Source of the DNA: Pontiellaceae bacterium
GTDB taxonomy: Bacteria; Verrucomicrobiota; Kiritimatiellia; Kiritimatiellales; Pontiellaceae
Assembly: GCA_016937035.1 (NCBI GenBank)
Contig: JAFGWS010000138.1
Location: forward strand, 1 to 64,000
Direction: 5' to 3'
Length of the DNA: 64,000 bases
In this document: in pieces, positions 34,514 through 44,600 of the stretch
Layout of the letters: every line of letters starts with the position of its first letter
How positions within the stretch are numbered: position 1 is the stretch's first letter
Position numbers and translations under genes: made by a program
Notes under the pieces: model-generated
What the model was told of the DNA's origin: nothing
What the model saw: only the letters and a program-made list of their open reading frames with translations
The model's database searches: none

Positions 34514-36576
34514 GTTTGTTTTTTCTTCTGCCGGTCGGCGGACGGCAGGTCGATGTCCATCAGAAATCCCTGTTGGGAGAGAATCAGCAAACGCGGTTTG
34601 TCTTCAATCTGGACGGAGTAGGGCAGTATGCGCATCTGCAGCAGTACCTGCATTTGGTTGGGCGAGAGATGGAGTCCTTTGTATTCGGATTCAAGCACAA
34701 AGGGACAACCCTCTTTCCATCGGGAGCATCCGTAAGCGCTTCTTCCCTTAATCACTTTTCCGCCGCAGAGTGGACATTCACCCCAGCGCGTGGTGTCGAG
34801 TTGGGCGGTTGAACTGCTGGAAATCAGGCTGCGCGTGTAGTCGGAAATTCCGCTCATAAACTCGGCCGCATCGCTTTCGCCGCGCTCAATATGCTTAAGC
34901 TTGCCTTCCCATTCCCCGGTGAGTTCCGGCGATTTCAGCAGCGGATCCTGCACCAGCGCAACCAGACAGCGGCCCATATCGGTGGCTCGAATCTGCTTTT
35001 TGTTTCGGCGGATATAATTCCGCTTTAGCAGCGTTTCAATAATGGCCGCACGCGTGGCCGGTGTTCCGATTCCCCGCTCCTTGAGCGCTTCGCGCAGCTC
35101 GTCGTCTTCCACCCACTTTCCGGCGGCCTCCATCGCACCAAGCAGCGAGTTTTCATTAAAGTATTGAGGCGGTTTGGTTTTTCCTTCGCGCAGCGCCGGT
35201 TCGTGTGGTCCGCTTTCACCTTTTTTGAATTCGGGTAGCGCCTGGTCGTCGTCTTCCGCCTTTTTCTTTTTTTTCGGGAAGAGGATCGCCCATCCGGGTT
35301 CCAGAATCATTGTGCCTTTAGCCTGAAACGCTGCTTCGTTGCTGACGCCGTCGACGGTGGTGATTTTCTTGGTGCAGATGGGGTAAAAGGCAGCGATAAA
35401 CTGTGTAACGACGGCGTTGTACACCAGCTGTTCATTTCGTCCGAGCGATCGGGGCGATATGCCGGTAGGAATGATGGCGTGGTGATCGGTCACCTTCTTG
35501 TCGTCGATAATGCGGCTTGTGAAGGGAAGCTTTGCCAGATTAAGCGGCTGAATATGCTCCGCACGGATCGCTTTGAGCTGCTCAAAGATTTTGGGGATGC
35601 GCGGTTTCATATCAGTAGTGAGGTAGCGCGAGTCGGTTCTTGGATAGGTAAGGAGCTTTGATTCATAGAGGTTTTGCGTCGCCGCGAGCGTGTCGGCCGC
35701 CGAGAGACCATCGGTTTTATTGATTTCGCGCTGGAGCGTCGTAAGGTCAAACAACTGCGGCGGAGGCTCATTCTTCTGCTTCCCAGAGATCCCTGTAATC
35801 GTGAGCGGCTGATTCGTAATGCGCTCAAGCAGTTCGTTCGCTTTTTCCGGTTCGTCAAAGCGCTCGCCGGTATATTTAAAGGTCGTCTCGCGATATTGCG
35901 TGGTCAGTTCCCAAAACGGTTTGGGGCGGAACTGAAGAATTTCGTCGTCGCGCTGAACAATCATTGCGAGCACCGGGGTTTGAACGCGGCCGATGCTCCA
36001 GAGCACGCGGTCGCCGGTCCCTCCAAGACGGCCGTGGCGCACCGTGTGATACCGTGTGGCGTTCAAGCCGACAATCCAGTCCGACTCCGAGCGGCAACGC
36101 GCGGCGGCGTAGAGATTGTCATATTCGTGTCCATCCTTCAGCGTCTTGAACGCTTCCTGAACCGCTTCGGGCGTAAGCGAGCTGAGCCAGAGGCGGCGGA
36201 TCGGTTTATCCTCGCAGCCGGAGAGCGCAAGGATATAGCGGAAGATCAGTTCCCCCTCGCGCCCGGCATCGGTGGCACATATGATCTCTTCGGCTTCTTT
36301 GCATAATCGGCTGATGGTTTCGAACTGTTCGGCCACTCCGGGGTTTTCGATGAGTTTGAGCTTAAACTCGTTCGGGATAAAGGGAAGGGGGGCGATGCTC
36401 CATTTCTTCAACGCCGGGTCATATTCGCCGGGATCAAGCAGCGTGACCAAGTGGCCGAAGGCCCACGTGATCGCGCAGCCGCGTCCTTCAATATGGCCTT
36501 TTTTCTTTTCCTGAATCTTGAGAACGGCGGCAATGTCGCGCGCCACCGACGGCTTTTCTGTGATGATAACTTTCAT
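34495..36576 (-). CDS. topB: DNA topoisomerase III (type IA)
   Basis: A 693-residue topoisomerase. It has the Toprim domain (VIITEKPSVARDIAAVL, then ICATDAGREGELIFRYI with the acidic metal site), a central gate domain, and the active-site Tyr in LLTYPRTDSRYLTTDM. ERGIGTPATRAAIIETLLKR and a C-terminal four-cysteine zinc ribbon (CPLCGGK, then GCSRWKEGCPF) follow. It relaxes or decatenates single-stranded-bridged DNA. The lysine-rich insert KKKKKAEDDDQ near residue 445 is a local oddity. The last residues TTNSH are encoded inside the intergenic inverted repeat. Confidence 0.93.
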   Translation of the reverse strand: MKVIITEKPSVARDIAAVLKIQEKKKGHIEGRGCAITWAFGHLVTLLDPGEYDPALKKWSIAPLPFIPNEFKLKLIENPGVAEQFETISRLCKEAEEIICATDAGREGELIFRYILALSGCEDKPIRRLWLSSLTPEAVQEAFKTLKDGHEYDNLYAAARCRSESDWIVGLNATRYHTVRHGRLGGTGDRVLWSIGRVQTPVLAMIVQRDDEILQFRPKPFWELTTQYRETTFKYTGERFDEPEKANELLERITNQPLTITGISGKQKNEPPPQLFDLTTLQREINKTDGLSAADTLAATQNLYESKLLTYPRTDSRYLTTDMKPRIPKIFEQLKAIRAEHIQPLNLAKLPFTSRIIDDKKVTDHHAIIPTGISPRSLGRNEQLVYNAVVTQFIAAFYPICTKKITTVDGVSNEAAFQAKGTMILEPGWAILFPKKKKKAEDDDQALPEFKKGESGPHEPALREGKTKPPQYFNENSLLGAMEAAGKWVEDDELREALKERGIGTPATRAAIIETLLKRNYIRRNKKQIRATDMGRCLVALVQDPLLKSPELTGEWEGKLKHIERGESDAAEFMSGISDYTRSLISSSSTAQLDTTRWGECPLCGGKVIKGRSAYGCSRWKEGCPFVLESEYKGLHLSPNQMQVLLQMRILPYSVQIEDKPRLLILSQQGFLMDIDLPSADRQKKKQTTTNSH

Positions 36577-36637
36577 GCAGTTCCGAATGAAGAGAACATG
36601 TGTGTTCCATTTGTATTAAACACAAGATCTCTTCAGC

Positions 36638-38110
36638 TCATTGTTTGAGCGTCTCTGTCTGTAGAATAAATTCGTCGGCAATTTCGATCAATGCTTCTGC
36701 CTGTTCTTCTAATAGACCCGATTGCCAGGTTGTTTGTTCGGCCTGAGTTTTTACAGCGCGGATCTTATCAGAAAAGAACCGCGACATGATCCGCGAAACT
36801 CGCTCAGCGTCGATTTCCAATTCGGTTTTTAAGCGTTTAGTTTTCACAGGAGGAGCGTAGGCAATGTCGTTGACAAGAAGCTTAAAGGAGCGGACCATCT
36901 GTTGAAGTTCTTTTTCCGTCTCTTCAAATTTGAAATCTATAAGCGGTTTTCCTGTGTTCGTTATTTTTTCGTAATAGGCAATAATGCTCTGGGCCGGCGC
37001 GACGGACTGTCTGTCTCCTAAAGCATATTTATACAGGGTGTAACTCGCCATCAAGTAAGACTGCATATCCATCAATTGATAGGTTTGATTCAGGAAAGAA
37101 GGGAGGTTTCCCTTGACCCATCCCTCTTCCGGGATACGGATACCATAGCGTCTGACTTCTGAAAAGAGGGTGTCTTCGAGGAGTTTATTGTAAGGGCTTC
37201 CCTTTTCAAACTCAGTCTCCGGCGTTGCGTAGGCGACGCCAACGACCTTGCCTTCGCGGTTCAATATGGGGCTTCCGCTGTTTTCGGGAACTATTTCTTT
37301 TTTAATTTCAATGCTGGTTGGGCCGACACCGATAATTTCGCTATCCAGTTCGGTCGCCACATTGCTACCCGCACTGTTTCCGTAGAGAAAAATGCGATCC
37401 TCTGTGCTGGGGGTTTTTTCTGAAAGGGTCAAAATCGTCAGGTCTTTGAGACTGTCCTCACTTAACTTCATTCGGATGAGATCCAGATTTTTGTGATATT
37501 CAAATTCCGCCGGTTTCAGGGTTTTCCCATCCATGGTTTTAAGTTTCAGCGACTCAGCTCCAAAAAAGTTATGCTGATTGCTGATGAAATATACCGAGTC
37601 ACCCATTTTTGCGACAAATCCGCTGCCTCGGCCATCGCCGTTTTCAACGAATACAAGGGCGTGGCTGATATCGGAGAACGAGAAGAGGGGATCTTTAGCG
37701 CGTTTAGAGTTTTTGGCAGAGGTCGATTCATCGGGTTTTGGATTATTCTGCGGCAGAAGATTTTCATCCATAATCACAACACTCTTTTCCTGGAAATCTG
37801 CGCCGCCGCCCATCGCCTTGGCCACGACCTGGATCGCTTTGAGCATATTCATGCCGGTAAAATCGATGGAGAGTTCTGTGTTTTCTGATCCCTCTAACTC
37901 ATTTTTGATCGAGAAAGCGATCAGTTCGGACTTTCCGCTGCTGCGGGCACTTTTTTCCAATGAAGAAAGAACATAGCTGGCAGGAATGCGGATATATTCC
38001 TGCGGCGGCGGCGATACCTGTTCGAGCAGATCCATCAGCGCCTGATCCGCTTGGGCCAATCCAACGGTGGTTGCCAGTGCCAGTATAATTCCGATTCGCT
38101 GTTTTTTCAT
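36638..38110 (-). CDS. Secreted trypsin-like serine protease with N-terminal STN-like domain
   Basis: A 490-residue exported protein. After the signal peptide (IGIILALATTVGLAQA), residues ~40-117 resemble the secretin/TonB short N-terminal (STN) fold (ELSIDFTGMNMLKAIQVVAK, ending SVVIMD). A trypsin fold follows: GRGSGFVAKMGDSVYFISNQH with His180, HKNLDLIRMKL with Asp210, and VPENSGSPILN with Ser278. A C-terminal ~190-residue helical region has no recognised domain. The triad looks intact, so it is probably an active periplasmic or secreted protease. Pairing an STN-like domain with a protease is unusual. Confidence 0.75.
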   Translation of the reverse strand: MKKQRIGIILALATTVGLAQADQALMDLLEQVSPPPQEYIRIPASYVLSSLEKSARSSGKSELIAFSIKNELEGSENTELSIDFTGMNMLKAIQVVAKAMGGGADFQEKSVVIMDENLLPQNNPKPDESTSAKNSKRAKDPLFSFSDISHALVFVENGDGRGSGFVAKMGDSVYFISNQHNFFGAESLKLKTMDGKTLKPAEFEYHKNLDLIRMKLSEDSLKDLTILTLSEKTPSTEDRIFLYGNSAGSNVATELDSEIIGVGPTSIEIKKEIVPENSGSPILNREGKVVGVAYATPETEFEKGSPYNKLLEDTLFSEVRRYGIRIPEEGWVKGNLPSFLNQTYQLMDMQSYLMASYTLYKYALGDRQSVAPAQSIIAYYEKITNTGKPLIDFKFEETEKELQQMVRSFKLLVNDIAYAPPVKTKRLKTELEIDAERVSRIMSRFFSDKIRAVKTQAEQTTWQSGLLEEQAEALIEIADEFILQTETLKQ

Positions 38111-38293
38111 TGCGCTGTCCCTTTCGATGAAAACTTATCAATACAGCTTGTCAGCTTAGTTTGCGCCAACCATTAAAACAAGTGAAGTTCTCAGGTTAAA
38201 TCGAATCGATACGGCGATGGGCTGATGTGTGCGTTCAAAAACCAAAGGGGATAAGTCACCTCTTTGGGTTGCCCGAGAATAAAAAAAATATCC

Positions 38294-39040
38294 TTACGCT
38301 CGCGGCTTCCGGCGGAAGGCGTTTCGAATGGCGAGCGCCCAAACCACCCAGAGCGCTTCGTAGACAATGTTGCCACTCATTTTTGAAGTGCCTTCCTGGC
38401 GATCTTCAAAAACAATCGGTACTTCGCCGATCCGGAACCCTTTCATCCAGGCCTTGTGGGTCATCTCAATCTGGAAGCCGTAACCGTTAGCCTTTACCGC
38501 GTCAAAGTCGTAGGATTCCAGCAGTTCCCTCCGGAAACATTTAAAGCCGCCCGTGGGGTCGGAAACCGGCATGCCGGTAATCATTTTAACATACACCCCC
38601 GCACCGCGGCTGAGCATCAGGCGCGACATCGGCCAGTTGAGCACCCGCACGCCGCCGACGTAGCGCGAACCCAGCACTAAATCATGTCCGGCGATAATTT
38701 TATCGCGGAAGTTGGGAATCTCTTTGGGATCGTGCGAGAAGTCGCAGTCCATTTCCATGACATAGGCATAGTCGCGCTCCAGCGCCCATTTAAACCCGGC
38801 AATATATGCGCGCCCCAGACCTTCCTTGGCGGTGCGGTGCATCACATGCACGCGCTCATATTTTTCAGAAAGCTCGTCCGCCAGCTTGCCGGTGCCGTCG
38901 GGCGAGTTATCGTCCACAAAAAGGATGTCGACATGCGGTGAGGTATCGAGCACCGCGGTGGTCATCTTCTTAATGTTTTCTATTTCGTTGTAGGTCGGAA
39001 TGATGACCAGTGTATCTATATCGCTCATAGTGCCGCTCAT
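38294..39040 (-). CDS. GT2 polyprenol-phosphate glycosyltransferase (Dpm1-like)
   Basis: A 248-residue soluble GT-A glycosyltransferase close to dolichol/polyprenol-phosphate mannosyltransferases. It has LVIIPTYNEIENIKKM, DILFVDDNSPDGTGKLADEL, YVMEMDCDFSHDPKEIP (DxD metal site), VLGSRYVGGVRVLNWP and VPIVFEDRQEGTSKMS. It charges a lipid carrier with a hexose, usually mannose, for use in glycan or protein glycosylation outside the membrane. No membrane helices are evident. The first two Met codons (39040 and 39028) are both possible starts, neither with a strong ribosome site. Confidence 0.88.
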   Translation of the reverse strand: MSGTMSDIDTLVIIPTYNEIENIKKMTTAVLDTSPHVDILFVDDNSPDGTGKLADELSEKYERVHVMHRTAKEGLGRAYIAGFKWALERDYAYVMEMDCDFSHDPKEIPNFRDKIIAGHDLVLGSRYVGGVRVLNWPMSRLMLSRGAGVYVKMITGMPVSDPTGGFKCFRRELLESYDFDAVKANGYGFQIEMTHKAWMKGFRIGEVPIVFEDRQEGTSKMSGNIVYEALWVVWALAIRNAFRRKPRA

Positions 39041-39734
39041 TAATGCAGAAACCGGACGGGGTGTTCAAGCTCACTGCGTCGAAAAACGACAATATATGGG
39101 CTCAGCTGTTTCCTCCACAGTCAGACATCTCTATCTGCCCATATCTTGATGTGCGTCCTCGCAGACGCGACGTCCCCGTCGCGTGAAATAGAGTTCGAAG
39201 TTCCGCCGAATTAAATCGACTCCAGCTCTTATCTCCGCAAATCATGTTACCACCCGCTGCACTTGAGGACACAGAGGACTCGGAGGTTTTAATTCGCGCA
39301 AAGTCGCAGAGCGCGCAAAGAAAACATATTCGGAAAAATGATTTGATGGCACAATGATTCCGCATTCGTTGTTTTTCCTGCATTCGTTGCAATCTGCTCT
39401 CCCAGCAGATGTGCCACAATCCTAATCATACTCATTCTCCTACTCCCCTCCGATGAAAGGGGTTTATCCTCGTTTTATCTCTGTCGCTGATGATCTCAAT
39501 CTTTACGACTCTATACTGGAAAGCCTTTCAAGTATACGGGTGTCTTGAACGTCTGAACGAAGCAGGAGGCTTCGTCTACCTTGCGCCGATGTCATCGTTT
39601 CACTCGCTGTATAAATTCACAGCTCAGTCCGTCCAGAATTTCCTCTTCAAACTCCGCGTTTATGGATTATCCTCCGCACTGTTTTTATCCCTTTTGATCG
39701 GCGAAGTAGGCCCCCTTTTTTTGGCTGTTTTCAT
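39041..39734. other. Gene-free spacer with degenerate short repeats
   Basis: No gene in this 694-base stretch is convincing; open frames of 86-105 codons lack start signals and family resemblance. It holds 9-bp units GAGGACACA/GAGGACTCG/GAGGTTTTA (39265-39291). A CGCAAAG-type repeat follows (39295-39320: cgcgcaaag, tcgcagag, cgcgcaaag). GCATTCGTTG occurs twice, 18 bases apart (39362-39371 and 39380-39389). The composition shifts from neighbouring genes. The 3' end leads into the tetR promoter. Confidence 0.65.
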
Positions 39735-39763
39735 TTGCATACCTACTTGAAGGTATGTATAAG
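39735..39763 (+). promoter_or_regulatory. tetR promoter with embedded operator
   Basis: TTGCAT (39735-39740) and TATAAG (39758-39763) are 17 bases apart, a good sigma-70 pair. Between them lies a perfect inverted repeat CATACCT-ACTTGA-AGGTATG (39738-39757 region: arms 39738-39744 and 39751-39757). Arm sequence and placement resemble AcrR-type operators (TACATAC...GTATGTA). Binding of the regulator encoded just downstream would block the promoter, giving autoregulation of the whole efflux operon. Confidence 0.75.
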
Positions 39764-39796
39764 TGCGCCTCATTTAATACATGCGAAGGGCGAAAA

Positions 39797-40417
39797 ATGG
39801 CTCGAAGAACGAAAGAAGAGGCGGAGGAGACGCGACGGCAGATTTTGGAGGCGGCGCTGGATGTGTTTTCACGCAAGGGGTATTCGCGGACGACGTTTGT
39901 CGATATTGCGCAGCAAATTGGACTGACGAAGGGTGCAGTCTATTGGCACTTTAAGACGAAGTCCGATCTGCTGGTTGCGCTGATTGAGTCGAGTATTGCT
40001 CGGAAGGAAAAGGAGCTGGGTGATCCGGTTACGGCGTCTGTTTCGTTGGAGGCGCTGCGTACGTGCATCCTGAGATCGGCGGAAAAAACTATTAAAGACC
40101 CGCAACTGCGGAAGTTTGAGTTTTTTGTGAATTTTCAAATTGAGTGGTCGGAAGAGTTGATTGCGGAGGTTCGTACTGGGTTAGAGCAGGTGGGTGAAGA
40201 TCCGTTCAAGAAATATGCCGTGGCGGTTTCGCTGCTGAAGGAACGAGGGTTGGTGGATGCCTCGGTGGATGCGGATAAGCTGGGTTCGATTCTGTTGGCC
40301 ACCTGGTTAGGGCTGATGCGGATGTTTATGCTGGGGCTGATGTCGGAGGAGGAGTTGTTCCAACGGCTGAGATATGGATTTGATTCAATGTTTAATGAGC
40401 TTGTAGAGAAAGGATAG
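39797..40417 (+). CDS. TetR/AcrR-family efflux repressor
   Basis: A 206-residue regulator. The N-terminal helix-turn-helix (RRQILEAALDVFSRKGYSRT, then FVDIAQQIGLTKGAVYWHFK) closely follows the AcrR/TtgR pattern. The C-terminal ligand domain includes LRKFEFFVNFQIEWSEEL. Start ATG 39797 (MARRTKEEAEETRR) has GAAGGGCG upstream; the frame extends 14 codons further into the promoter and is not used. It lies five bases before the membrane-fusion gene. It probably represses its own operon through the operator at 39738-39757 until a drug-like ligand binds. Confidence 0.9.
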   Translation: MARRTKEEAEETRRQILEAALDVFSRKGYSRTTFVDIAQQIGLTKGAVYWHFKTKSDLLVALIESSIARKEKELGDPVTASVSLEALRTCILRSAEKTIKDPQLRKFEFFVNFQIEWSEELIAEVRTGLEQVGEDPFKKYAVAVSLLKERGLVDASVDADKLGSILLATWLGLMRMFMLGLMSEEELFQRLRYGFDSMFNELVEKG

Positions 40418-40422
40418 AAGTT

Positions 40423-41583
40423 ATGAGTAAGGCATCTTGGATTATTACGGTTGTTTTGGCGGCAGCGGTTGCGCTGGGGGCAGGTTATTTTTTACGTGGA
40501 GTGCTGTCGAGTCCGGGCGCGGGGAGTGAAATGTCTGCGGCGGCCGTGATGGGCGGGGGCGGTGCTCCGCCGGTTGTTCATGTGATAACGGTGAAGAAGG
40601 AGCAGGCGAGTCCGGTTCGGGATTATATTGCGCGCGTTGAGCCGGTTCAACAGGTGAGTATTATGGCTCAGGTGGCGGGAACCATTGAAGAGGTTTGTTT
40701 CCGAGAAGGGAGCCGTGTTGCTGCGGGCGATCTGCTGTTCAGGATTGATTCGGCTTCCTATGAAGCGGAGCTGGCGCAGCGTAAAGCGGAGCTGGCGCAG
40801 GCGGAAGCGACGCTGGAGCACGCAGAAAAATATTTGGCGATGCTCAAGTCGGTGGACGATCGGAGTGTTTCGAAATCGGATCTGGATGCGGCGGTGGCGA
40901 ATGAGTCCGAAGGCCGTGCATTGGTGCAGAAGGCGAAGGCCGCGGTGCGCCGTGCGGAGATCGATCTGGAATATACGGAGATTAAGTCGCCGATTGATGG
41001 ACGAGTCGGCCGGGCGTTGATTACGAAGGGGAACCTGGTTTCTCCGTCGTCGGGTGCATTGGCAACGGTTGTTCAGCTGGACCCGATCCGTGTGGTTTTT
41101 GCGATGCCGGATTCGGAATATTTAACCGAGTTTGAACGCTATTCCAACGAAGAGGGTTATGCCCCGATTGTAAGGGTTCGACTTTCGAACGGGGTGGTTT
41201 TACCTGCGGCGGGGGAGATTGATTTTGATGATAATCAGATGAATGCGGCGACGGGAACGATCGATATTCGGATGCGTTTCCCCAATGCGGATCGGATGCT
41301 GGTGCCCAATAATTTTGTGAACGTATTGGTGCAGGATGGAAATGAGCCGGAGCGCATCGTTGTTCCTGCGGAAGCGGTTATGCACAATGCCGACGGTGCG
41401 TTTGTGTGGACGGTGACGGCTGATAACACGGTGGTTGCAAAACCGGTGAGCGCCGGAGTGCATGTGGGGGCTCGTCGGATTATCGAGTCGGGCTTGGATG
41501 AAGGCGACCGTGTGGTGGTGGCCGGCGTCCAGAAGGTGCAGCCAGGCGCGATGGTTCAGCCCCAGGCTGTTGACGCTGAATAG
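40423..41583 (+). CDS. RND efflux membrane-fusion (periplasmic adaptor) protein
   Basis: A 386-residue AcrA/MexA-type adaptor. It has an N-terminal anchor helix ([19 protein letters not shown], no lipobox cysteine) and a lipoyl half-motif ([20 protein letters not shown]). An alpha-hairpin of Ala/Glu-rich helices ([20 protein letters not shown]) follows, then the second lipoyl half ([20 protein letters not shown]), beta-barrel and membrane-proximal domains. It bridges the inner-membrane pump and the outer-membrane channel encoded by the next gene. AAAGGA lies before ATG; 26 bases separate it from the fusion gene. Confidence 0.93.
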   Translation: MSKASWIITVVLAAAVALGAGYFLRGVLSSPGAGSEMSAAAVMGGGGAPPVVHVITVKKEQASPVRDYIARVEPVQQVSIMAQVAGTIEEVCFREGSRVAAGDLLFRIDSASYEAELAQRKAELAQAEATLEHAEKYLAMLKSVDDRSVSKSDLDAAVANESEGRALVQKAKAAVRRAEIDLEYTEIKSPIDGRVGRALITKGNLVSPSSGALATVVQLDPIRVVFAMPDSEYLTEFERYSNEEGYAPIVRVRLSNGVVLPAAGEIDFDDNQMNAATGTIDIRMRFPNADRMLVPNNFVNVLVQDGNEPERIVVPAEAVMHNADGAFVWTVTADNTVVAKPVSAGVHVGARRIIESGLDEGDRVVVAGVQKVQPGAMVQPQAVDAE

Positions 41584-41609
41584 TAGAATTTTTTATACGG
41601 ACTGTTTTT

Positions 41610-44600
41610 ATGAATTTGAAACCCCATAAGTTTAATTTTTCGAGCGTATTTATCCGGCGGCCTCGGTTTGCCGGGGTGATCTCGATTGTCATGGCGCTGG
41701 CCGGTTTGCTCTCCATTTTTATGCTGCCGGTTGCACAGTATCCGCAGATTGCTCCGCCGCAGGTGACGGTATCGGCTTCCTATCCGGGCGCGAATGCGGA
41801 GGTGTTGGCGGAGTCAGTGGCCGCACCGATTGAGCAGGCGGTGAATGGTGTAGACAATATGCTCTATATGTCTTCGTCCTCGGATGGAAACGGCGGTTAT
41901 TCGCTGAGCGTGACCTTTGAGGTAGGAACGGATCCCGATATTGCACAGGTGCAGGTGCAGAATCGGGTGCAGCGCGCCACGCCGCTTTTGCCGAGCGAGG
42001 TGATTGAGCAGGGCGTGTCGGTGCAGACGGAAGATTCCGATATGCTGGGGTTTATTGCCCTGATGTCGCCTAAAGGTACAAAGGATCAGCTCTTTATGAG
42101 CAACTATGCGTATGACTATATTCGTCCTTCGCTGGAACGTCTGCCGGGCGTGAGCAGCATGATGGTGTTCGGGGCGAAATACAGCATGCGCGTATGGCTT
42201 GATTCGGACCGTATTGCCGCACTCGGCATGAGCGTGGATGATGTGTTGGGAGCGATTCGACAGCAGAATATTCAGGCTTCTCCGGGTTCAGTGGGTACGG
42301 TGCCGTCCGATGATTCTGCGCGGGTAAGTTATACGCTTCAGTCCAAAGGGCGGCTCAGCGATCCGGTCGATTTTGAAAATATTATTGTCCGCACAGACGG
42401 TACGGCGGTGGTTCGCTTGAAGGATGTGGCGGACGTCGAGCTCGGTGCGGATTCTTACACGCACAATACGCAGTATAACGGCGGAACTGCGGTGGGTATG
42501 TTTATGACTCGGACCTCCGGTTCCAACGCGCTGGAAACGATGAATCAGATTCGCGCCGAACTGAAGGAGCTCGAAAAGCAGTTTCCTGATGATATGAAAG
42601 TGGTGCTTCCTTATGATGCCACGGAATATGTACGCACGAGTATTAGTGAAATTATTAAAACTCTCCTTATCACGTTTGCGATGGTGGTGTTTGTTTGTTA
42701 CCTCTTTTTGCAGGATTGGCGTGCCACGCTGATTCCTCTGCTGGCGATTCCGGTTTCGCTGCTCTCTACTTTTGCGGTGCTGATGGCGTGCGGGTTTTCG
42801 ATCAATACACTGACGCTGTTTGCATTGATTCTGGTGATCGGGATTGTGGTGGACGATGCGATTGTGGTGGTGGAACGCGTACTCCATTTGATGGAAACTG
42901 AAGGACTGGACCATAAAGCGGCGACCTATCGGGCCATGGAAGATGTGTCTGGAGCGATTGTGGCCACGACGTTGGTGCTGCTCTCCATCTTTGTTCCGGT
43001 GGGATTTGTGGGCGGTATTACGGGGCGGATCTATCAGCAGTTTGCGCTGACGATTTCCGCTGCAGTGGTTTTTTCCTCGACGATGGCGCTGACGCTGGGG
43101 CCGGCGCTCTGTTCGACCATTTTGCGCATTCCAAAGGAAAAAAAGCATGGGCCGCTTCGCTGGTTTAATACGATGCTGGGGCGCGGGCGCAACGGATATG
43201 TTGCGGTAGCCCGCGGGCTGGCGCGACGGAGGGTGCTGACCATTCTCTGTCTGGTGGTCGCCATCGGTGGAAGCTATTTTGCCTTTTCAAACAGTCCCTC
43301 CTCCTTTCTTCCTGAAGAGGACCAGGGCATGATTATGGGCAGTCTCCAATTGCCCGAAGGGGCCACGGGATCGCGTACGCAGGAGGTGCTGGACCAGATT
43401 ACGCCGCAAATTATGGAAACCCCCGGAGTCGATTTTACCATCGGCGTTTCCGGCTTCAGCCTGATCGGCGGCAGCGGCGAAAATATGGGCTTTGTTCTCG
43501 TCGGTCTTGAAAACTGGAACAAGCGGAAAGAGGCGAGCAAGAGTATTGAGGCGATTCAGCAACAGTTGAACGGCATGATGGCCGGGGTTCCTGAGGCCGA
43601 GGTGCAGCTCTTTGTTCCGCCGGCCATTATGGGCTTAGGCACCAGCGGCGGGCTGGAAATTCAGCTTCAGGCCATAGGTGATCCCGATCCGCATAAACTC
43701 GAAGCAGCCATGGGCCGTTTTCTGGGACCGTTGAATGCTATGCCGGAGGTGATGATGGCGTACAGCACCTATACGGCTTCAACGCCGACGCTTTTTGTGG
43801 ATGTAGATCGCGTGAAAGCAGAGGCGCTGGATGTTCAGGTCTCTTCTATATTTGCTTCATTGCAGAATCAGCTGGGTTCGCGGTATGTGAACGACATCAA
43901 TATCAATGGACAGGTCAACTGCGTGATTGCACAGGCGGATTGGAAATATCGACAGGATCCGGAAGCCATCAACCGACTCTACGTGAAAAGTCGAGCCGGG
44001 GCTATGGTGCCCATGGCTTCGCTGGTCAAGGTGAAGACCATTCTGGCGCCGCGCACCGTGAATCGGTTTAACCAGTTTGCCTCTGCATCGATTACCGCCC
44101 AGCTGATGCCGGGAACCAGTTCGGGCGATGTAATGGATAAGGTCGAGAAGCTGGCAAAGGATACGCTGCCGGAGGAGTATTCGATCGCCTGGTCCGGACT
44201 CAGTTATCAGGAGCGCAAGACGTCCGGTCAGTCCACGACGTTGATCTTGATGGCGCTGGTTTTCGGGTATCTCTTCCTTGTGGCGCAGTATGAAAGCTGG
44301 ACGATTCCGCTCCCGGTTATTCTTTCGGTGGCGGTGGCTTCGTTCGGCGCATTGATGGGGCTGTTTGCGCTGAAAATGTCGTTGAGCATTTATGCGCAGC
44401 TGGGCCTCATCCTACTGATTGGACTCGCCAGTAAAAATGCCATCTTGATCGTCGAGTTTGCGAAAAGTCGTCGAGAAGAGGGGCTGAGTTCGCTGGAGGC
44501 GGCGACCGACGGGGCATATCAGCGTTTTCGTGCGGTTTTGATGACGGCCTTCACCTTCATTCTCGGGGTGCTTCCGATGGTGCTGGCAACGGGTGCCGGG

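Noticed and set aside
39102..39750. Two open frames of 86-105 codons in the spacer before tetR
   Set aside because: No ribosome sites, low-complexity repeat content, and one runs through the tetR promoter.
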